From Gari tellinella (taxonomy: Eukaryota > Mollusca > Bivalvia > Cardiida > Psammobiidae), in assembly GCA_922989275.2 (NCBI GenBank), contig OV277868.1, positions 48,854,216-48,918,215 on the forward strand: 64,000 bases of DNA. The letters run 5' to 3'. Position numbers and translations under genes: made by a program. A model generated the notes under the pieces. It saw only the letters and a list, made by a program, of their open reading frames with translations, searched no databases and had not been told where the DNA came from. Positions 11,143 to 22,618 of the stretch are shown in pieces (the first letter of the stretch is position 1; each line of letters opens with the position of its first letter).

Positions 11143-11211
11143 AAAGCAAGATAAGAGTAAAGCAGAAAGCTTCTTCAGGAGCTTTCTGTTTTACTTTCAT
11201 TTTGCTTTAAA
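11143..11211. repeat. D/E-type hairpin core
   Basis: TTAAAGCAAGATAAGAGTAA ... TTTGCTTTAA with an AAGCTTCTTCAGGAGCTTT tip. 11212-11607 has no recognised feature. Confidence 0.75.
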
Positions 11212-11607
11212 CTAGCACCCCCTTTAATTACAAAAAAATCTTAAGTTATATACGGTATATGTGATTAATAAATCAGGATTTTACAGAAAGTATTACATAC
11301 ATGTAATGTGATTCCGTTGATAAATATCCAGATCTGTGAAATATCCTTTTCAATCAGCGGTTAATCCTATTCTATTCACACTAGCGCTGGATTTCCAAAT
11401 ATTGCCAATTCAATGGGCACAATTATCAATTATTAACACCATACAGCCTTTCTATGAATGCTTCTATAAAGATAATAAAACTTACATAAAAACTTCACCG
11501 TCACTGTCAGTCAACCTTATACAGATAATACCGAAACTAAATTCTGAATAAACAACCACAGTCTTTGACTAATCGAGGCCCAAAACGGCCCAGATTTTCG
11601 GGATTAT

Positions 11608-11830
11608 TTAACTCTTACCATGCTAGTAGCGAATAATTCTGCCACAGTGATTACCTTTGTAAATAGTTTGGATCAAGATGAGACGCCGCGTAGCGGCGTA
11701 TCATCAGGATCCAAACTGTTTGCCATTCTGACCCTGAATTTAAAAGAAATTTTGAAAATTCTAATTTTAGGAAAGTAGCAGACGACATTTGCTGCAGACA
11801 AAAAAAATGACCCAGCATGCAAAGAGTTAA
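11608..11830. mobile_element. B element (second subtype)
   Basis: TTAA at both ends (TTAACTCTTACCATGC, GCAAAGAGTTAA), hairpin 11664-11732. Same subtype as 29473-29679. Confidence 0.85.
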
Positions 11831-11836
11831 CATTAA

Positions 11837-12043
11837 ACTACAGTCAAACCTGTTATAAACGAACACTCAAACAAGTAATATGTAGCTTTATTTTAAGGTG
11901 GTAGCTTAATGCAGGATAGAAGTAATACAGAAAGCTCCTTAAGGAGCTTTCTGTATAACTTTTATCCTGCATTAAGACATTACTTTTCTGTGAAGGTATA
12001 AAGAAATTATCATTAAGTGGTCGCTTAACTCAGATTTTACTGT
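11837..12043. mobile_element. E element
   Basis: Left end ACAGTCAAACCTGTTATAAA, right end TTTTACTGT, hairpin 11907-11975 (TTAATGCAGGATAGAAGTAA). 12044-12315 has nothing recognised. Confidence 0.75.
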
Positions 12044-12315
12044 TCCTCAATACTGAGATTAAAAGATTAGCGACAATACCATTTGGTGACAATCTAATTG
12101 TGTTTAATCCTTTCTACTTATAAACAAACCAAAAGTCCAAATTGTTTTGACTACTATCATATGATGAGCAAGAAATTTAAGCCTTTAATGCTAAAACATT
12201 TTAACTCCAATCTCTATAACAACTTGAAACAAAATAATTCTGGTGTGTTGTACAATAAAGAATGACCACCCATAGAGAAGATGATATGGAAGGTGAAATT
12301 AGGGTTTAATGTACC

Positions 12316-12491
12316 CGAGGGTTCCAGATAAGGGGAGAATTTCAAAAACCAAAAGCTTTATATCTACATTAAACCATATGGTGTTACTACTCATTAATGA
12401 GTAGTAACACCATAGGATTTGGTGCTGACATGAGTGAGAACATTTTTTAATGTTGGATTTGTTAATCTTACTCCCTCGATCTGGAGCCCTG
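12316..12491. mobile_element. F element
   Basis: Ends GGGTTCCAGATAAGGGG and ATCTGGAGCCCTG; central hairpin ACTACTCATTAATGAGTAGT. Confidence 0.78.
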
Positions 12492-12632
12492 GAACCTGAT
12501 GAAGAAGATTCAAGTTTACCCTTTATATAATTAAACTTATATTGCACTTACCCTCTTTTGAAAAATGACCAGTTTATTCTGAGTTTTAGAACTGTTTTCA
12601 AAAAAGACAAACCAGAGTTATAAACGTAAATC

Positions 12633-12735
12633 AAACAGTGCAGACCCTGATCAGAGGGCTCCGTAACTGATCAGGGTCTGCACTGTTTGCAATACAATCA
12701 TATGCATGTGTATTTCCAGCCTAACAAGGGTTAAA
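12633..12735. mobile_element. A element fragment
   Basis: A shortened hairpin (12633-12689) lacking part of the right arm, and a right end at TTAA. Confidence 0.7.
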
Positions 12736-12956
12736 TGTAAGATTAAGGTTTAATTCAGTTAATCTCCCTGAAGACCTGACGTAAAGCCATAAAGCAGGGC
12801 ATATCCTTGGCTAGTTAGTGTAGAAAGTCAGCTAAAGGCCACAATACATGACCTGCAGTACAATTGTACTTATATAAATTATTAATCTTTTGACCCATTA
12901 AAAAAGTATCCTCTCCTAAAAAGCTTTTTCCAGTGTTAAACACAAGTGTCTGCAAA

Positions 12957-13105
12957 AAGCAGGCTGAAAATAAAGCAGACCCCTCCTTAATTATTATTAA
13001 TATTATTATTATACCCGATTTATATAGCGCTCTTTTCACACAGGAGTTGTGCGTTCAAAAGCGCTTCACATGTAAGGAACATTCTGCTTTACTTTCAGCG
13101 TGCTC
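12957..13105. repeat. C hairpin split by a (TTA)n retroelement piece
   Basis: The two arms of a C core are separated by 12989-13079, which holds (TTA)n then TATATAGCGCTCTTTTCACA and GCGCTTCACATGTAAGG. A reverse-complement copy of the same piece is at 29237-29282. Confidence 0.7.
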
Positions 13106-13226
13106 TACGCACCCAAATTTCAGGATGTATAGTCATGCAAACTATAAAAGGTAAGGGCTACTGGTAACCCCTTCCCCCATAGTCATTAGTGTAAATCTAA
13201 ATGATAAAGTATATAATTACATTAGA

Positions 13227-13508
13227 GGGCTCGAGTCAACTGAACAAATCCAACATTTTCTCACTCATTTTAGCCAAAATTACTATACTCATTAGAATTG
13301 TCTCGAAGAGCTTCAAGAATTACTTTACACATTCCACAAAAGGAGTTTAAGAACTTTTGCAATTCTAGAACAATAGTTCTTAAGCCCTCTAATTTCTTGA
13401 TTTTTTGCAGAATATTCATGAATGTTAAATTGCAGCTTCTAGAATAGTTCATGAATATTCAAAAAATTATTCTGGAATAGTTCTAGAATAATTCAATACC
13501 TTCCTACA
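13227..13508. mobile_element. F fragment followed by inverted H
   Basis: 13227-13307 is the left half of F, cut in its hairpin. 13308-13508 is H in reverse orientation, ending CCTTCCTACAGCG. 13509-13786 holds only a weak E-like fragment. Confidence 0.72.
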
Positions 13509-13786
13509 GCGTCCTTAATCTGAATGACTATTGCCCTGCATAATAAGTGGTCATCTGTCTTTAAAGGTCACCCAGCATCTTCATCCAGTGGTTGCTAATA
13601 TATAATATAAGGTATTACTAAAGAAATGAAATATAGAAGCAGGGCACTTACAAGGTCTACACCTGTTTGCAAATATCCATATCAACACTTCCATTCATGA
13701 AATTTTGTAACGAGGGAAAATATGGATAATCATAATTGCATTAATCTTTGACCAATGGCCTTTGACCCACTGACCTCTATATATAG

Positions 13787-14003
13787 TATACAGTAACTGC
13801 TTTAAGTGACCACTGAATTAAGATGTATGGTGATCTTTAAAGACAGGTCACCACTTAATGCAGGGCAAAAGTCATGCAGAAGGCTCCTATTATAAGGAGC
13901 CTTTTGCATGACTTTACCCTGTATTAAGCTGCAACCTGTCTTGAATACTAGAAATATATTGTCTTTTTAGTCAACAGGTCGCTGAACACTGGTTTGATTG
14001 TAT
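13787..14003. mobile_element. E element
   Basis: Left end TACAGTAACTGC, right end CTGGTTTGATTGTA, hairpin 13855-13929 (AAGGCTCC tip). Confidence 0.75.
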
Positions 14004-14048
14004 CCCTTAAGGCTGCTATATATAATTAGGCTATGCTTGAATCCTATA

Positions 14049-14255
14049 CAGTAAAACCTCTCTATTATGACCGCTAATTTGTGTTATTTATTAGGGTTTT
14101 AAGACAGGTGCAGGCTTAAAGTAAGGTGAAAGTAAAACAGAAAGCTCCTATAGGAGCTTTCTGTTTTACTGTCACCTTGCTTTAAGCTGTCTCCTGTCAT
14201 TCATTATATAATCAATTAGCTTATTTTTAGTGGTCGTAATAGAGAGGTTTTACTG
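14049..14255. mobile_element. D element, full length
   Basis: CAGTAAAACCTCTCTATTAT to AATAGAGAGGTTTTACTG, flanked by TA on both sides. Hairpin 14115-14185. End form and TA duplication fit pogo/Tigger-type Tc1-mariner MITEs. Confidence 0.85.
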
Positions 14256-14455
14256 TACCTATTAATAATTAACACAGCACGAATTAACCTGTCAGAACAG
14301 TATTCCATAATTAATGGCTTCCAATATTTTATAGAATAGAAAAATTAACTGACAACGGAGGTATTATTGCAAGGATAAGACTTGACCTAGTATGAACAAT
14401 TGAATTTACAGTAAACCCCAACTATCATTATCATTCAAAATTGATTGGGAAAGTT

Positions 14456-15086
14456 TAACCCTTTACCCCATATACTTATAGCCTGTTTCTAGTATTGAGA
14501 TCAGTGATTACTTTAAGAAGGTTAAAGATAAAGCGGAATGCCCCTTAACCCATTACCCCATAGCCTGTTTCTAGTCTTTACAAGGACTGGCCACTTAAAA
14601 TAGGTTGAAAGTAAAGCAGAATGCCCCTTATTTTTAGTGGTCGTAATAGAGGGTATTTACTGTACCTGTTAATAATTAGTGATTACTTTAAGAAGGTTTA
14701 AGGTAAAGCAGAATGCGCCTTTAGGCACATTCTGCTTTACTTTCAGCCTGATTTAAGCTACTATCTAATAGGATATAGAAAATATTTCTTATGGTACCAG
14801 GGCTCCAGATAAGATGGAGTAAACTGAACAAATCCAACATTTTCTCCTTAATACTAGCTCAAATCCTATGGTGTTACTATTTCTTAAGAATCATCTCTTC
14901 GAGACGATTCTAATGAGTAGTGACACCATAGGGTTTAATGCAGAAATAAAGATTTTAGTTTTTGAAAAACTCTGCTTATCTGGAGCCCTGTGGTACATAT
15001 TCAGGACTGTATAAAGTCAAACTATTTTCATGAGTGGATGAATAAATTAAAGACATAAAAGGTGTATTTGTCGGGTAATGGGTTAA
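14456..15086. mobile_element. Composite C element block
   Basis: Two C left ends (14456, 14546), a piece of D (14629-14678), a C hairpin at 14692-14758, then an F insertion, then the C right end at TTAA 15083-15086. See findings for the local duplication. Confidence 0.75.
14798..14990. mobile_element. F element inside C, 6-bp duplication
   Basis: CAGGGCTCCAGATAAG to TATCTGGAGCCCTG, flanked by TGGTAC on both sides (14792-14797, 14991-14996). Other C copies show the empty site ATGGTACATATTC. Confidence 0.93.
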
Positions 15087-15097
15087 GGTATGTTTCA

Positions 15098-15330
15098 GCT
15101 TAAAGCAAGGCAAAAGTAAAGCAGCAGAAAGCTCCTAAACCCTTTACTTTAGTTTCTAGTTTTGAAGACAGTCAGTACCATTTAAGCAGGTTAAAAATTA
15201 AAGCAGAATGTTCTTTTATGTGCATTCTGCATTAAGTTTCAAACTGGAAAGGTACTGGAAATGCCTTGCATATTAATTTTCATATTCATGATATCCTAAC
15301 TGGAGATTACTTTTTCAGTGTATGAATAAG
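15098..15330. mobile_element. D core fragment, then C element
   Basis: 15098-15137 is a left half of a D hairpin. 15138-15330 is a C copy with hairpin near 15183-15250, interrupted on the right by F. Confidence 0.68.
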
Positions 15331-15522
15331 CAGGGTTCCAGATAAGAGGACGTAATCTGAACAAATCCAACATTTTCTCATTTAGACTGAACCAAATCCT
15401 CTGATGTTACTACTCATTAGAATCGTCTCTTCGAGACGATTCTAATGAGTAGTGACACCATTGGGTTTAATGCAGAAATAAAGATTTTAACTTTTGAAAT
15501 ACTCCCCTTATCTGGATCCCTG
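15331..15522. mobile_element. F element inside C, 6-bp duplication
   Basis: Flanked by AATAAG on both sides (15325-15330, 15523-15528). The hairpin tip is CGTCTCTTCGAGACG. Confidence 0.93.
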
Positions 15523-15615
15523 AATAAGTACCAATCATATCATGTTATCTGTATGTTCATCATTGGCAATGATATATAACCTGATATAGATCTCAAATAC
15601 ATGTTGATCAAGATC

Positions 15616-15817
15616 TTAATCCTTATCTTGCCAATCGCAACTTGACAGGTAATTGTAAACAGTTTGGATCAAGATCAGATGCCACTTAATGTGGCATCTG
15701 ATCTTGATTCAAATTATTTGACACTGATCATCTTAAAGCTTCTTTAACTAGTTCAAATTTTAATAATTTTTGCAGACAATTTCAAAGCAAACAATATTAC
15801 GACAAGATAAGGGTTAA
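15616..15817. mobile_element. B element
   Basis: TTAA ends, hairpin 15657-15722 with a GCCACTTAATGTGGC tip. Confidence 0.83.
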
Positions 15818-15916
15818 AACATGATATATTTTGTACCCATATAAGCAGGTTTAAATCAAGATAATTAAGATGCCATAAACCTGGATTACTGACCGATATT
15901 TATGCTACATGTAACA

Positions 15917-16274
15917 TGAAAATAGTTCCAAATTCATATTTTCTATACTGTAGGATTCTAGCAGATGGTAGCTTTAAGCAGGCTGAAAGTAAAGCAGAAT
16001 GAACAATCATGCATTACACCTGTTTTAAATGGTCTCATATCCTCAATACTAGAAACAGGCTTATAATGGGGTTAATGCTTTTTATACCATTAATTTACTC
16101 CTCCACTGAAGAAATGAGTTCCAATTTATAGTCATGAATATGTACCAAAAGAAATATTTTCTATATCCTTGAGGACGGTAGCTTAAAGCAGGCTGAAAGT
16201 AAAGCAGAATGTGCCTAAGTGTTCATGCATCTGTCTTCAAAACTAGAGACATACTAAGGGGTAATGAGTTAAAG
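15917..16274. mobile_element. Two adjacent degraded C elements
   Basis: Copies at 15917-16075 and 16072-16274. Both keep the left hairpin arm but have lost most of the right arm. Confidence 0.7.
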
Positions 16275-16400
16275 AAACCTGATTTTTATCGGACCTAAAT
16301 CTGAAGTTTTTATTGACCTGTATAAAGACTCTTTCTGGTTCACCAAGCTCTGATCTGTAACCTAAACTCTACTAACACTTAGTGCGATAATATTTCCCCG

Positions 16401-16593
16401 TTAACCCAAAACTGTCATCTGCAACTCTTCAAAAATTAAAACATTCTAAAACTTCTTTTTAAAAACTGTGTCCGAGTGTCAAACAGTTTGGATCCTGATG
16501 AGACGCCGAGTTACTCGGCGTCTCATCAGGATCCAAACTGTTTGCATTTATTAAGGTTATCACGGTTTAGCTTTCAGGATGCAAAGGGTGTAA
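16401..16593. mobile_element. B element
   Basis: TTAACCCAAAACTGTC start, hairpin 16481-16545 with a perfect GACGCCGAG/CTCGGCGTC tip. The right end has decayed. Confidence 0.82.
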
Positions 16594-16776
16594 TCATCTG
16601 ATTGATTTTGTGTGCATGACAAAACTAGCTCTATCACATACCTGTAAGAAACCAATATCTAATCGATGAACTTGTTTACATACTCTGATAGTAAAAAAAA
16701 AAAAAGCCGATCAGATGAACATGGCTTCATACAAAACCGTGCCTTGCATGTCTTCAGTAACTGTCTTGTCTTTAAA

Positions 16777-17272
16777 CTAACCTATTGCTCAATAGATATG
16801 CCTTTTTATGAATTTGATTAAATCCTGCACTGAAAAAATAAATGCAGCTTATACAGTAATACATGCGCAACAAAAAAATGTCCTATATCCTAGCAGATGG
16901 TAGCTTAAAGCAGGCTGAAAGTAAAGCAGAATATACCTTAACCCTTTACCTGATAGCCTATTTCTAGTACTTAAGATAGGTGACTACTTAAAGCAGGTTG
17001 AAAGTTAAGCAGAATGCGCCTTAGGGCGCATTCTGCTTTACTTTCAGCCTGCTTTAAGCTATCGTGTGCTATAATATAGAAAATATTCCCCATAATACTT
17101 ATTCATTACTGATAAAATTGGAACTACTTTCTTCAGCGGATGAATAAAATATATCCGCTAAAAGGTGCTTCTATTGGGGAAAGGGTTAATGCATATTCTG
17201 CTTAATGTTCAACCTGCTTCTGTGGCCACCTGTCTCTCAAATGATTAATCAGGCTTAAGAGTAAAGGGTTAA
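16777..17272. mobile_element. C element split at its hairpin apex
   Basis: The outer copy, 16777-16941 and 17186-17272, has the other C copy inserted in the TTAA at the loop of its hairpin (AGAATATACC-TTAA-TGCATATTCT). Confidence 0.85.
16938..17189. mobile_element. C element nested in C hairpin loop
   Basis: 252 bp with perfect TTAA on both sides, hairpin 16990-17057 with a GCGCC/GGCGC tip. Confidence 0.92.
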
Positions 17273-17302
17273 CAGAAACATTTTCACAAACAGTCTAGAA
17301 AT

Positions 17303-17787
17303 TTAACCCATTCCTCCATAAAAATGCCTTATTGTGCCTCTAATTATTTCTACACTCAGGAAAATAGTCCCAACCTAGAAAACACTTAAGGCATTTCCAG
17401 AACCTTTCCAGATGGTAGCTTATTATAATTATGCATGTTAAAAGCAACGCAGAATGCTCCTAAAGACACAATTTCTGCTTACTATCAATCTGTTTTAACC
17501 CTTTGAACCCTAGTCCCGCATATAGGCGTCCTTTTCGACCAGTGTACATGTGAATAGTATACTTGCCCTGTGCAAACAGTGAAGACCCAGATCAGAGGGC
17601 TCCAAAAGGAGCCCTCTGATCAGGGTCTTCACTGTTTGTCATTATGCCAAACATTGACAAAACAACCCATACAAGTCAGAAATAGACCAGACTAAAATTG
17701 AAACTGGAATTGTCCATTTAAAGTTTCAGGGAGGAATTGAGTTAAGTGTTCACAGGAGTGTCTCCAAAACTTGGAATAAAGGGTTAA
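17303..17787. mobile_element. C element split by A
   Basis: Outer C 17303-17498 and 17742-17787. The join ATCTGTTTTAA + GTGTTCACAGG restores the C sequence. Confidence 0.86.
17495..17745. mobile_element. A element nested in C
   Basis: 251 bp, TTAACCCTTTGAACCCTAG to GGAGGAATTGAGTTAA, hairpin 17573-17638. Perfect TTAA duplication. Confidence 0.92.
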
Positions 17788-18041
17788 GTGACCAGTTATA
17801 GAAAATATAATCTTATCTAAAGATTGGCCAATGGTCTTACATCCACTGTCAGAATGTTAAGTTTTCTAGTAGACAATTTTTAACCCCTGATAAAAGACAA
17901 AAATAGCTATTCCAGAGTAACAGACTGAATAAACACCTTTACTATATATAAGCAAAGTTGTAAATATTTATTGCCAAAACCCTTCACTGCAATGATTATC
18001 ATTAGCTTCACACAAAAGGCATCTGCTTTTCTGTTCATCAT

Positions 18042-18284
18042 TTAAACCCATAGAATGGTTCTAGTTTTGAAGATAGCTGCCCACTTAAAGCAGGTTGAAA
18101 GTAAAGCAGAATGCGCCTTAAGGCGCATTCTGCTTTATTTTCAGCCTGCTTAAGCTATTATCTGCAAGAATATAGAAAATATTTCTAATGGTTCTTATTT
18201 TTAACAGTATTAATTGGAACTATTTTCTTCAGTAGAGGAATAAATTAAAGGCGTAAAAAGGCATATTTATGGGATAAAGAGTTA
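18042..18284. mobile_element. C element
   Basis: Hairpin 18083-18151 with a GCGCCTTAAGGCGC tip. 17788-18041 and 18382-18661 show nothing further. Confidence 0.85.
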
Positions 18285-18319
18285 TGTATTCTGCCTAAGA
18301 AACATTGAAATGAGTATCA

Positions 18320-18381
18320 AACAGTTTAAACCATGTATAGACACTGCGATACGCAGTGTCTGATCAGGATCAAAACTGCTG
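18320..18381. repeat. B hairpin core without shell
   Basis: CAAACAGTTTAAACCATG ... GATCAGGATCAAAACTGCTG with an ACACTGCG/CGCAGTGT tip. Confidence 0.7.
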
Positions 18382-18661
18382 GTAAGGCAGTGAATTTGTG
18401 AAAAGATTCAATTAGCAGATACAATGCTTAAGTAATAGTAAGTTCTTCTTACACTGTTATAAGTAAATTTTGTTTACACAGACAGTTTCGCAAACTGGAC
18501 TGTCCGCTTCAGTCTTGGTTGGGCTGCATATATGTCTCACCATGTTACATAAAGTGGAACTATTATTTTCATTGGTAAAGGCGTAAAATATGTGTATCTA
18601 TGGTTATTAAGCCCGGATATTACAATGAACTCTCCCTGCATGCTTGCTGGAAGGTTTCACT

Positions 18662-18913
18662 TTAACCCTTTCCCCAATAGAAGCGCCTTTTAGCGCATAT
18701 GATTTATTCCTCCGCTGAAGAAAATAGTTCCAATATATACCGTAATGAATATGTGTCATATTTAATATTTTCCTTATTCTAGCAGGTTATAGCTTAAAGC
18801 AGGCTGAAAGTAAAGCAGAATGCGCCATATGGCGCATTCTGCTTTACTTTCAACCTGCTTTAAGAAGTCACCTATTTTCAAAACTAGAAACAGGCTATGG
18901 GGTAATGGGATAA
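18662..18913. mobile_element. C element, full length
   Basis: TTAACCCTTTCCCC start, hairpin 18792-18863 with a perfect GCGCCATATGGCGC tip. Confidence 0.88.
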
Positions 18914-18983
18914 TAGATATTCAAGGGTGATCTAATTAGACACTAGTGTTTATCCATACAGACAAATATTTCATATGATACAA

Positions 18984-19049
18984 CAAACAATGCAGACCCT
19001 GATGAAACGCCCTGTACTGTGGTGGTTCATCAAGGTCTACGCTGTTTGC
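18984..19049. repeat. Hybrid A/B hairpin
   Basis: Outer arms as in A (CAAACAATGCAGACCCTGAT), but the inner part is GAAACGCCC/GTGGTTCATC, closer to B. Confidence 0.6.
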
Positions 19050-19059
19050 AAATGTCCAC

Positions 19060-19326
19060 TTAAATGGGTTTAGCATTGTCCCGCATATAGGCGTCCTTTT
19101 CAAACAGTGTACATGTGTAAAGTACGCTTGTCCTATGCAAACAGTGAAGACCCAGATCAGAGGGCTCCGAAAGCAGTCCTCTGATCAGGGTCTTCACTGT
19201 TTGTCATAATGCCAAACATTGACAATAACAACCCTTAAAAGTCATATATGGACTAGACTAAAATGGAAACTGGAATTGTCCATTTAAAGCTTTAGGGAGG
19301 AAAGAGTTAAATGGGTTTAGCATTGT
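19060..19326. mobile_element. A element bounded by a 20-bp direct repeat
   Basis: Hairpin 19137-19204. TTAAATGGGTTTAGCATTGT occurs exactly at both ends (19060-19079, 19307-19326), replacing the usual left terminus. Confidence 0.85.
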
Positions 19327-19502
19327 GAGCAATCTCAGGTATTATCATTGTCATACATTATCCATATGTCTAGTCTTCTTGAAATGGACTTTTTAAAGCC
19401 GAATGATGTAAATCCGGACAAGTTGCAAGCAAGATGTGGATTTTCTGCACTACTTTTGTTCTGCACTTAGCTACAACTAGTACTAGTACTGTCATAAAGG
19501 CT

Positions 19503-19703
19503 TTAACCCATTACTTCATTACAACCTTTATATAATGCCTTTAATTCATTCCTCCACTGAAGAAACACTCGCTCACTGCTCCACTTTATATAGTCATGAA
19601 TATGCACTATAAGACAGTGAGACTGTAGCTGCTTTACTTTCAACCTGCTTTATGTGGCCACCTGTCTTCTAAACTAGAAACAAGCTACGGGGTAATGGAT
19701 TAA
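19503..19703. mobile_element. C element, hairpin mostly deleted
   Basis: TTAA at both ends. Only the right arm of the hairpin remains (19635-19655). Confidence 0.78.
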
Positions 19704-19704
19704 T

Positions 19705-19901
19705 CAGGTCTCCAGATAAGGGAGAGTAAACTGAACAAACCCAACATTTTCTCACTCATTGTAGCACTAAATCCTATGGTGTTCTACTCATTAGAATTGT
19801 CTTGAAGAGACGATTCTAATGAGTAGTAACACCATAGGATTTCGAGATGATCCTAATGAGTAGTGACACTATAGGGTTTAATGCAGATAGATGGAGCCCT
19901 G
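19705..19901. mobile_element. F element with internal duplication
   Basis: CAGGTCTCCAGATAAG to ATGGAGCCCTG. The block around TAATGAGTAGTRACACYATA is duplicated. Flanks ATTAAT/AATAAT are a decayed 6-bp duplication. Confidence 0.78.
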
Positions 19902-20048
19902 AATAATATACTGTTCTTGACTGGTCCGTACAGGTGAGACAGTATACTAGACTGAGTGACCCATAGTTTATCACCCCTGGCCTTTTCATTGATATTCAGA
20001 TACTAACTATTAGGTTCAGTCTTGTCCAGTCAGGACATAAATCATTTA

Positions 20049-20130
20049 CAGTTAAACTCTGCTATTATGGTTGTAGCTCAAAGCAACAAAAAGGTCAAAG
20101 CTCTTCCAGGTCCTGAAGGAGCTTTCTTCC
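20049..20130. repeat. D fragment
   Basis: ACAGTTAAACTCTGCTATTA start, part of the AGGAGCTTTC core; right end absent. Confidence 0.55.
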
Positions 20131-20209
20131 CTGATCAGACACAATCTGATACGATTTAGTGTTTCAAATAAACAAGAAAACTTGTTTTCCTCCATACAAA
20201 GGTTTGACT

Positions 20210-20610
20210 TAAACATTCATCCCTGAAACTCACATGGACAATTCCAGGTTCCATTTAAGTCTAGTTTAATTTTGATATTTTGTACAATTTATTGCAAAAT
20301 TACAACTGGTGCAGACCCTGATCAGATCAGGGTTCCTTTACGAGTCCTCTGATATATGGGCCTACACTGTTGCATAGGACAAGACTTATAATTCTTCACA
20401 GATATAGTTCCCTACTCGACAAGTTATAAGATATATTTGAAATAAAATGTCCTGTGCAAGGAGTGTAGACCATGAATCTTGATTAGAGAGCTACTAAAGG
20501 AGCCCTTTGACCAGGGTCTGCACTGTTTTATATTTTGCAATATATTGCAGAAAACAATCCAGAATAGTCATAAATGGACTAGTTAATTGGAAACTTGAAT
20601 TGTCAGAGAG
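20210..20610. mobile_element. Two degraded A elements
   Basis: Copies at 20210-20410 (hairpin ~20304-20372) and 20448-20610 (hairpin ~20457-20528). Confidence 0.7.
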
Positions 20611-20651
20611 TCTATTGGAGACAACTTGTAGACCCCCAGACAAACCTGCTA

Positions 20652-21007
20652 CTGTGCTCCCTCCCTACAACGGCCCTCCCAACAACGACTCCTTCCTAAC
20701 AAAGACCCTTGTCGCTGCTCCCCAAACAAGACATTTATGTCCAACATTTTCTTGGCTGCCATCTGCTTAAATTTGTTGTCTGCTTTCTCAAAGTTGCATA
20801 TAAGTAAATATTTTGATATAGGATAATATAATGACAAGTGACAAACAGCTTGAATCCAGATCAGACGCCACGTTAGGCGTCTGATTTGGATTCAAGCTGT
20901 TGGCAAATGTAAGCCAAGTTTTAATGTCCCCTCCCTATAACGACTCCCTCCGAACAACATACACAATCTGTGTCTCCCATTGGGGTCGTTGTAGAGAGGG
21001 AACACTG
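20652..21007. mobile_element. G element carrying a B hairpin
   Basis: CTGTGCTCCCTCCCTACAAC to TTGTAGAGAGGGAACACTG with TA flanks. B core at 20844-20902. Confidence 0.82.
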
Positions 21008-21009
21008 TA

Positions 21010-21699
21010 CTTGTAACACACACCATTCAATTTCTTCCCTTTTGATTGGACCTAATTGACAGCTGAAATTGACAGACAGAAAACATGAAAGAATAGACTA
21101 AAACATTTACCAGCTCCTCCAAGTATCCAGCGCTGTGGTCAAGATATTTTTCCATCCTTTGTCACGTTTGTGAATTGTAAACATATCCCACTGGGTTAAA
21201 TATCACTTTCCCATGCTTTAACTCCTATTATATACCCCAACTCCATTGTATCCACTTGCCCTGCCTCCTCAGTAAAAATGCCCGCGAAAAAAGTCGGTCT
21301 GCTTCGGAATTTGTCGTCTGTGCGATCTTTCATCATAGGTTAGTTTATTAAAACAGTACCGTTTCTCTGATAAGATGCATAGTAATTTAGATGCATTCTC
21401 TTATTGTAATAAAGTGTTAGTTTGACACAAATGAAGTTGACACTTAATCATAATCCATTTAACTTGCTGCATGTTGTAACAAAATTGACATCGTCTGCTG
21501 CACTTTGACGTCTGCTGCATAGCGTCACGACCTTAATCCCAGCTTTTACGCTTTTAATACAAAACTGTAATTAAATCCAACAATAAGTAACAGACCTAAC
21601 TCCACGGTATCCTCGTAAGCCTATTGCCCGTCTGCTCTGAAATCTAATTCTGATGACAATTGAACAAACTGTACCCGATCATGCTTATTGAATTTACCC
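21010..21699. other. No feature recognised
   Basis: AT-rich sequence with scattered GTCGTCTGC motifs typical of B-element flanks but no hairpin. No gene. Confidence 0.5.
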
Positions 21700-21911
21700 T
21701 TTTGAAACTGAAAACCAATAACAGTGAAAACTTTCGAAAACAGTTTAGATCCAGATCAGGCCCCACTGAACGTGGGGCCTGATCTGGATCTAAACTGTTT
21801 GCCACTCAGATAATGTTTTTGATTAAAAGAAATTAAACTTTGAAAAGATCGAACTAGTTTCAGAATTTTAGCAGACGACATTAAAATTTACTCAGTGATG
21901 AAAGATTTAAC
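21700..21911. mobile_element. B element
   Basis: Hairpin 21739-21801 with a GGCCCCAC/GTGGGGCC tip. Right end at TTAA 21908-21911; left end unclear. Confidence 0.78.
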
Positions 21912-21999
21912 GATTTTTCTCCTCCTCTCACTCTATCCAATACCCTGCCACAGGTACTTGGCTTCTAATAATGAAATGTGCAGAAAATCCAATAGCAAC

Positions 22000-22236
22000 T
22001 TAACCCTTACCCTGCTTAAAAAAAGTTCGTCTGCTAAAAAAGTGTCTTCATTTTAAAATCAAAAAGATAAATCATTGACATTTAGACTAAATAAACATCA
22101 AAAACGAGTGTCAAACAGCTTGAAACCTGATTAGACGCCGCGTAACGCGGCGTCTAATCTGGATCCAAACTGTTTGCGAAGTCGGTCAACTCGAGATCAA
22201 CAGTTTAAAGGTTGACAGACAGATTAAAAATAATTT
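22000..22236. mobile_element. B element
   Basis: TTAACCCTTACCCTGC start, hairpin 22115-22178 with a GACGCCGCG/CGCGGCGTC tip. The right end has decayed. Confidence 0.8.
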
Positions 22237-22419
22237 GCATCTCCATTCAAGAATAATTCAAGTATCTCGTCTTGACCATTATCCTGTTGACTCGATCACG
22301 CCTTAATAAATACACAATCGGCCGAGGATTAGCATAAAGAACTTTTATCATCTCTAATACACTGTTATTGTGTCAGTTTTATGTGGGTATGATATACAAA
22401 TTTTAACTATTTTCCTGTC

Positions 22420-22618
22420 CCAAAATCGTCTGCATTAAAATTGTCGTCTGCAAATTTCGGTCAAATTAAGATTTTTACGTTTCTTACCCGTAAAAATCAA
22501 GGGACGAGATGAAAACAGTTTGGGACCAGACAAGACGTCGATTTTCTCGGCATATCTGATCTGAATCCAAACTGTTTGGGGGATACCAATGGAGTTGTGG
22601 TCGGCAGGTGAAGGGATA
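22420..22618. mobile_element. B element
   Basis: Hairpin 22514-22578 with mismatched inner arms (GACGTCGATTTTCTCGGCAT). Both ends decayed. Confidence 0.72.
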
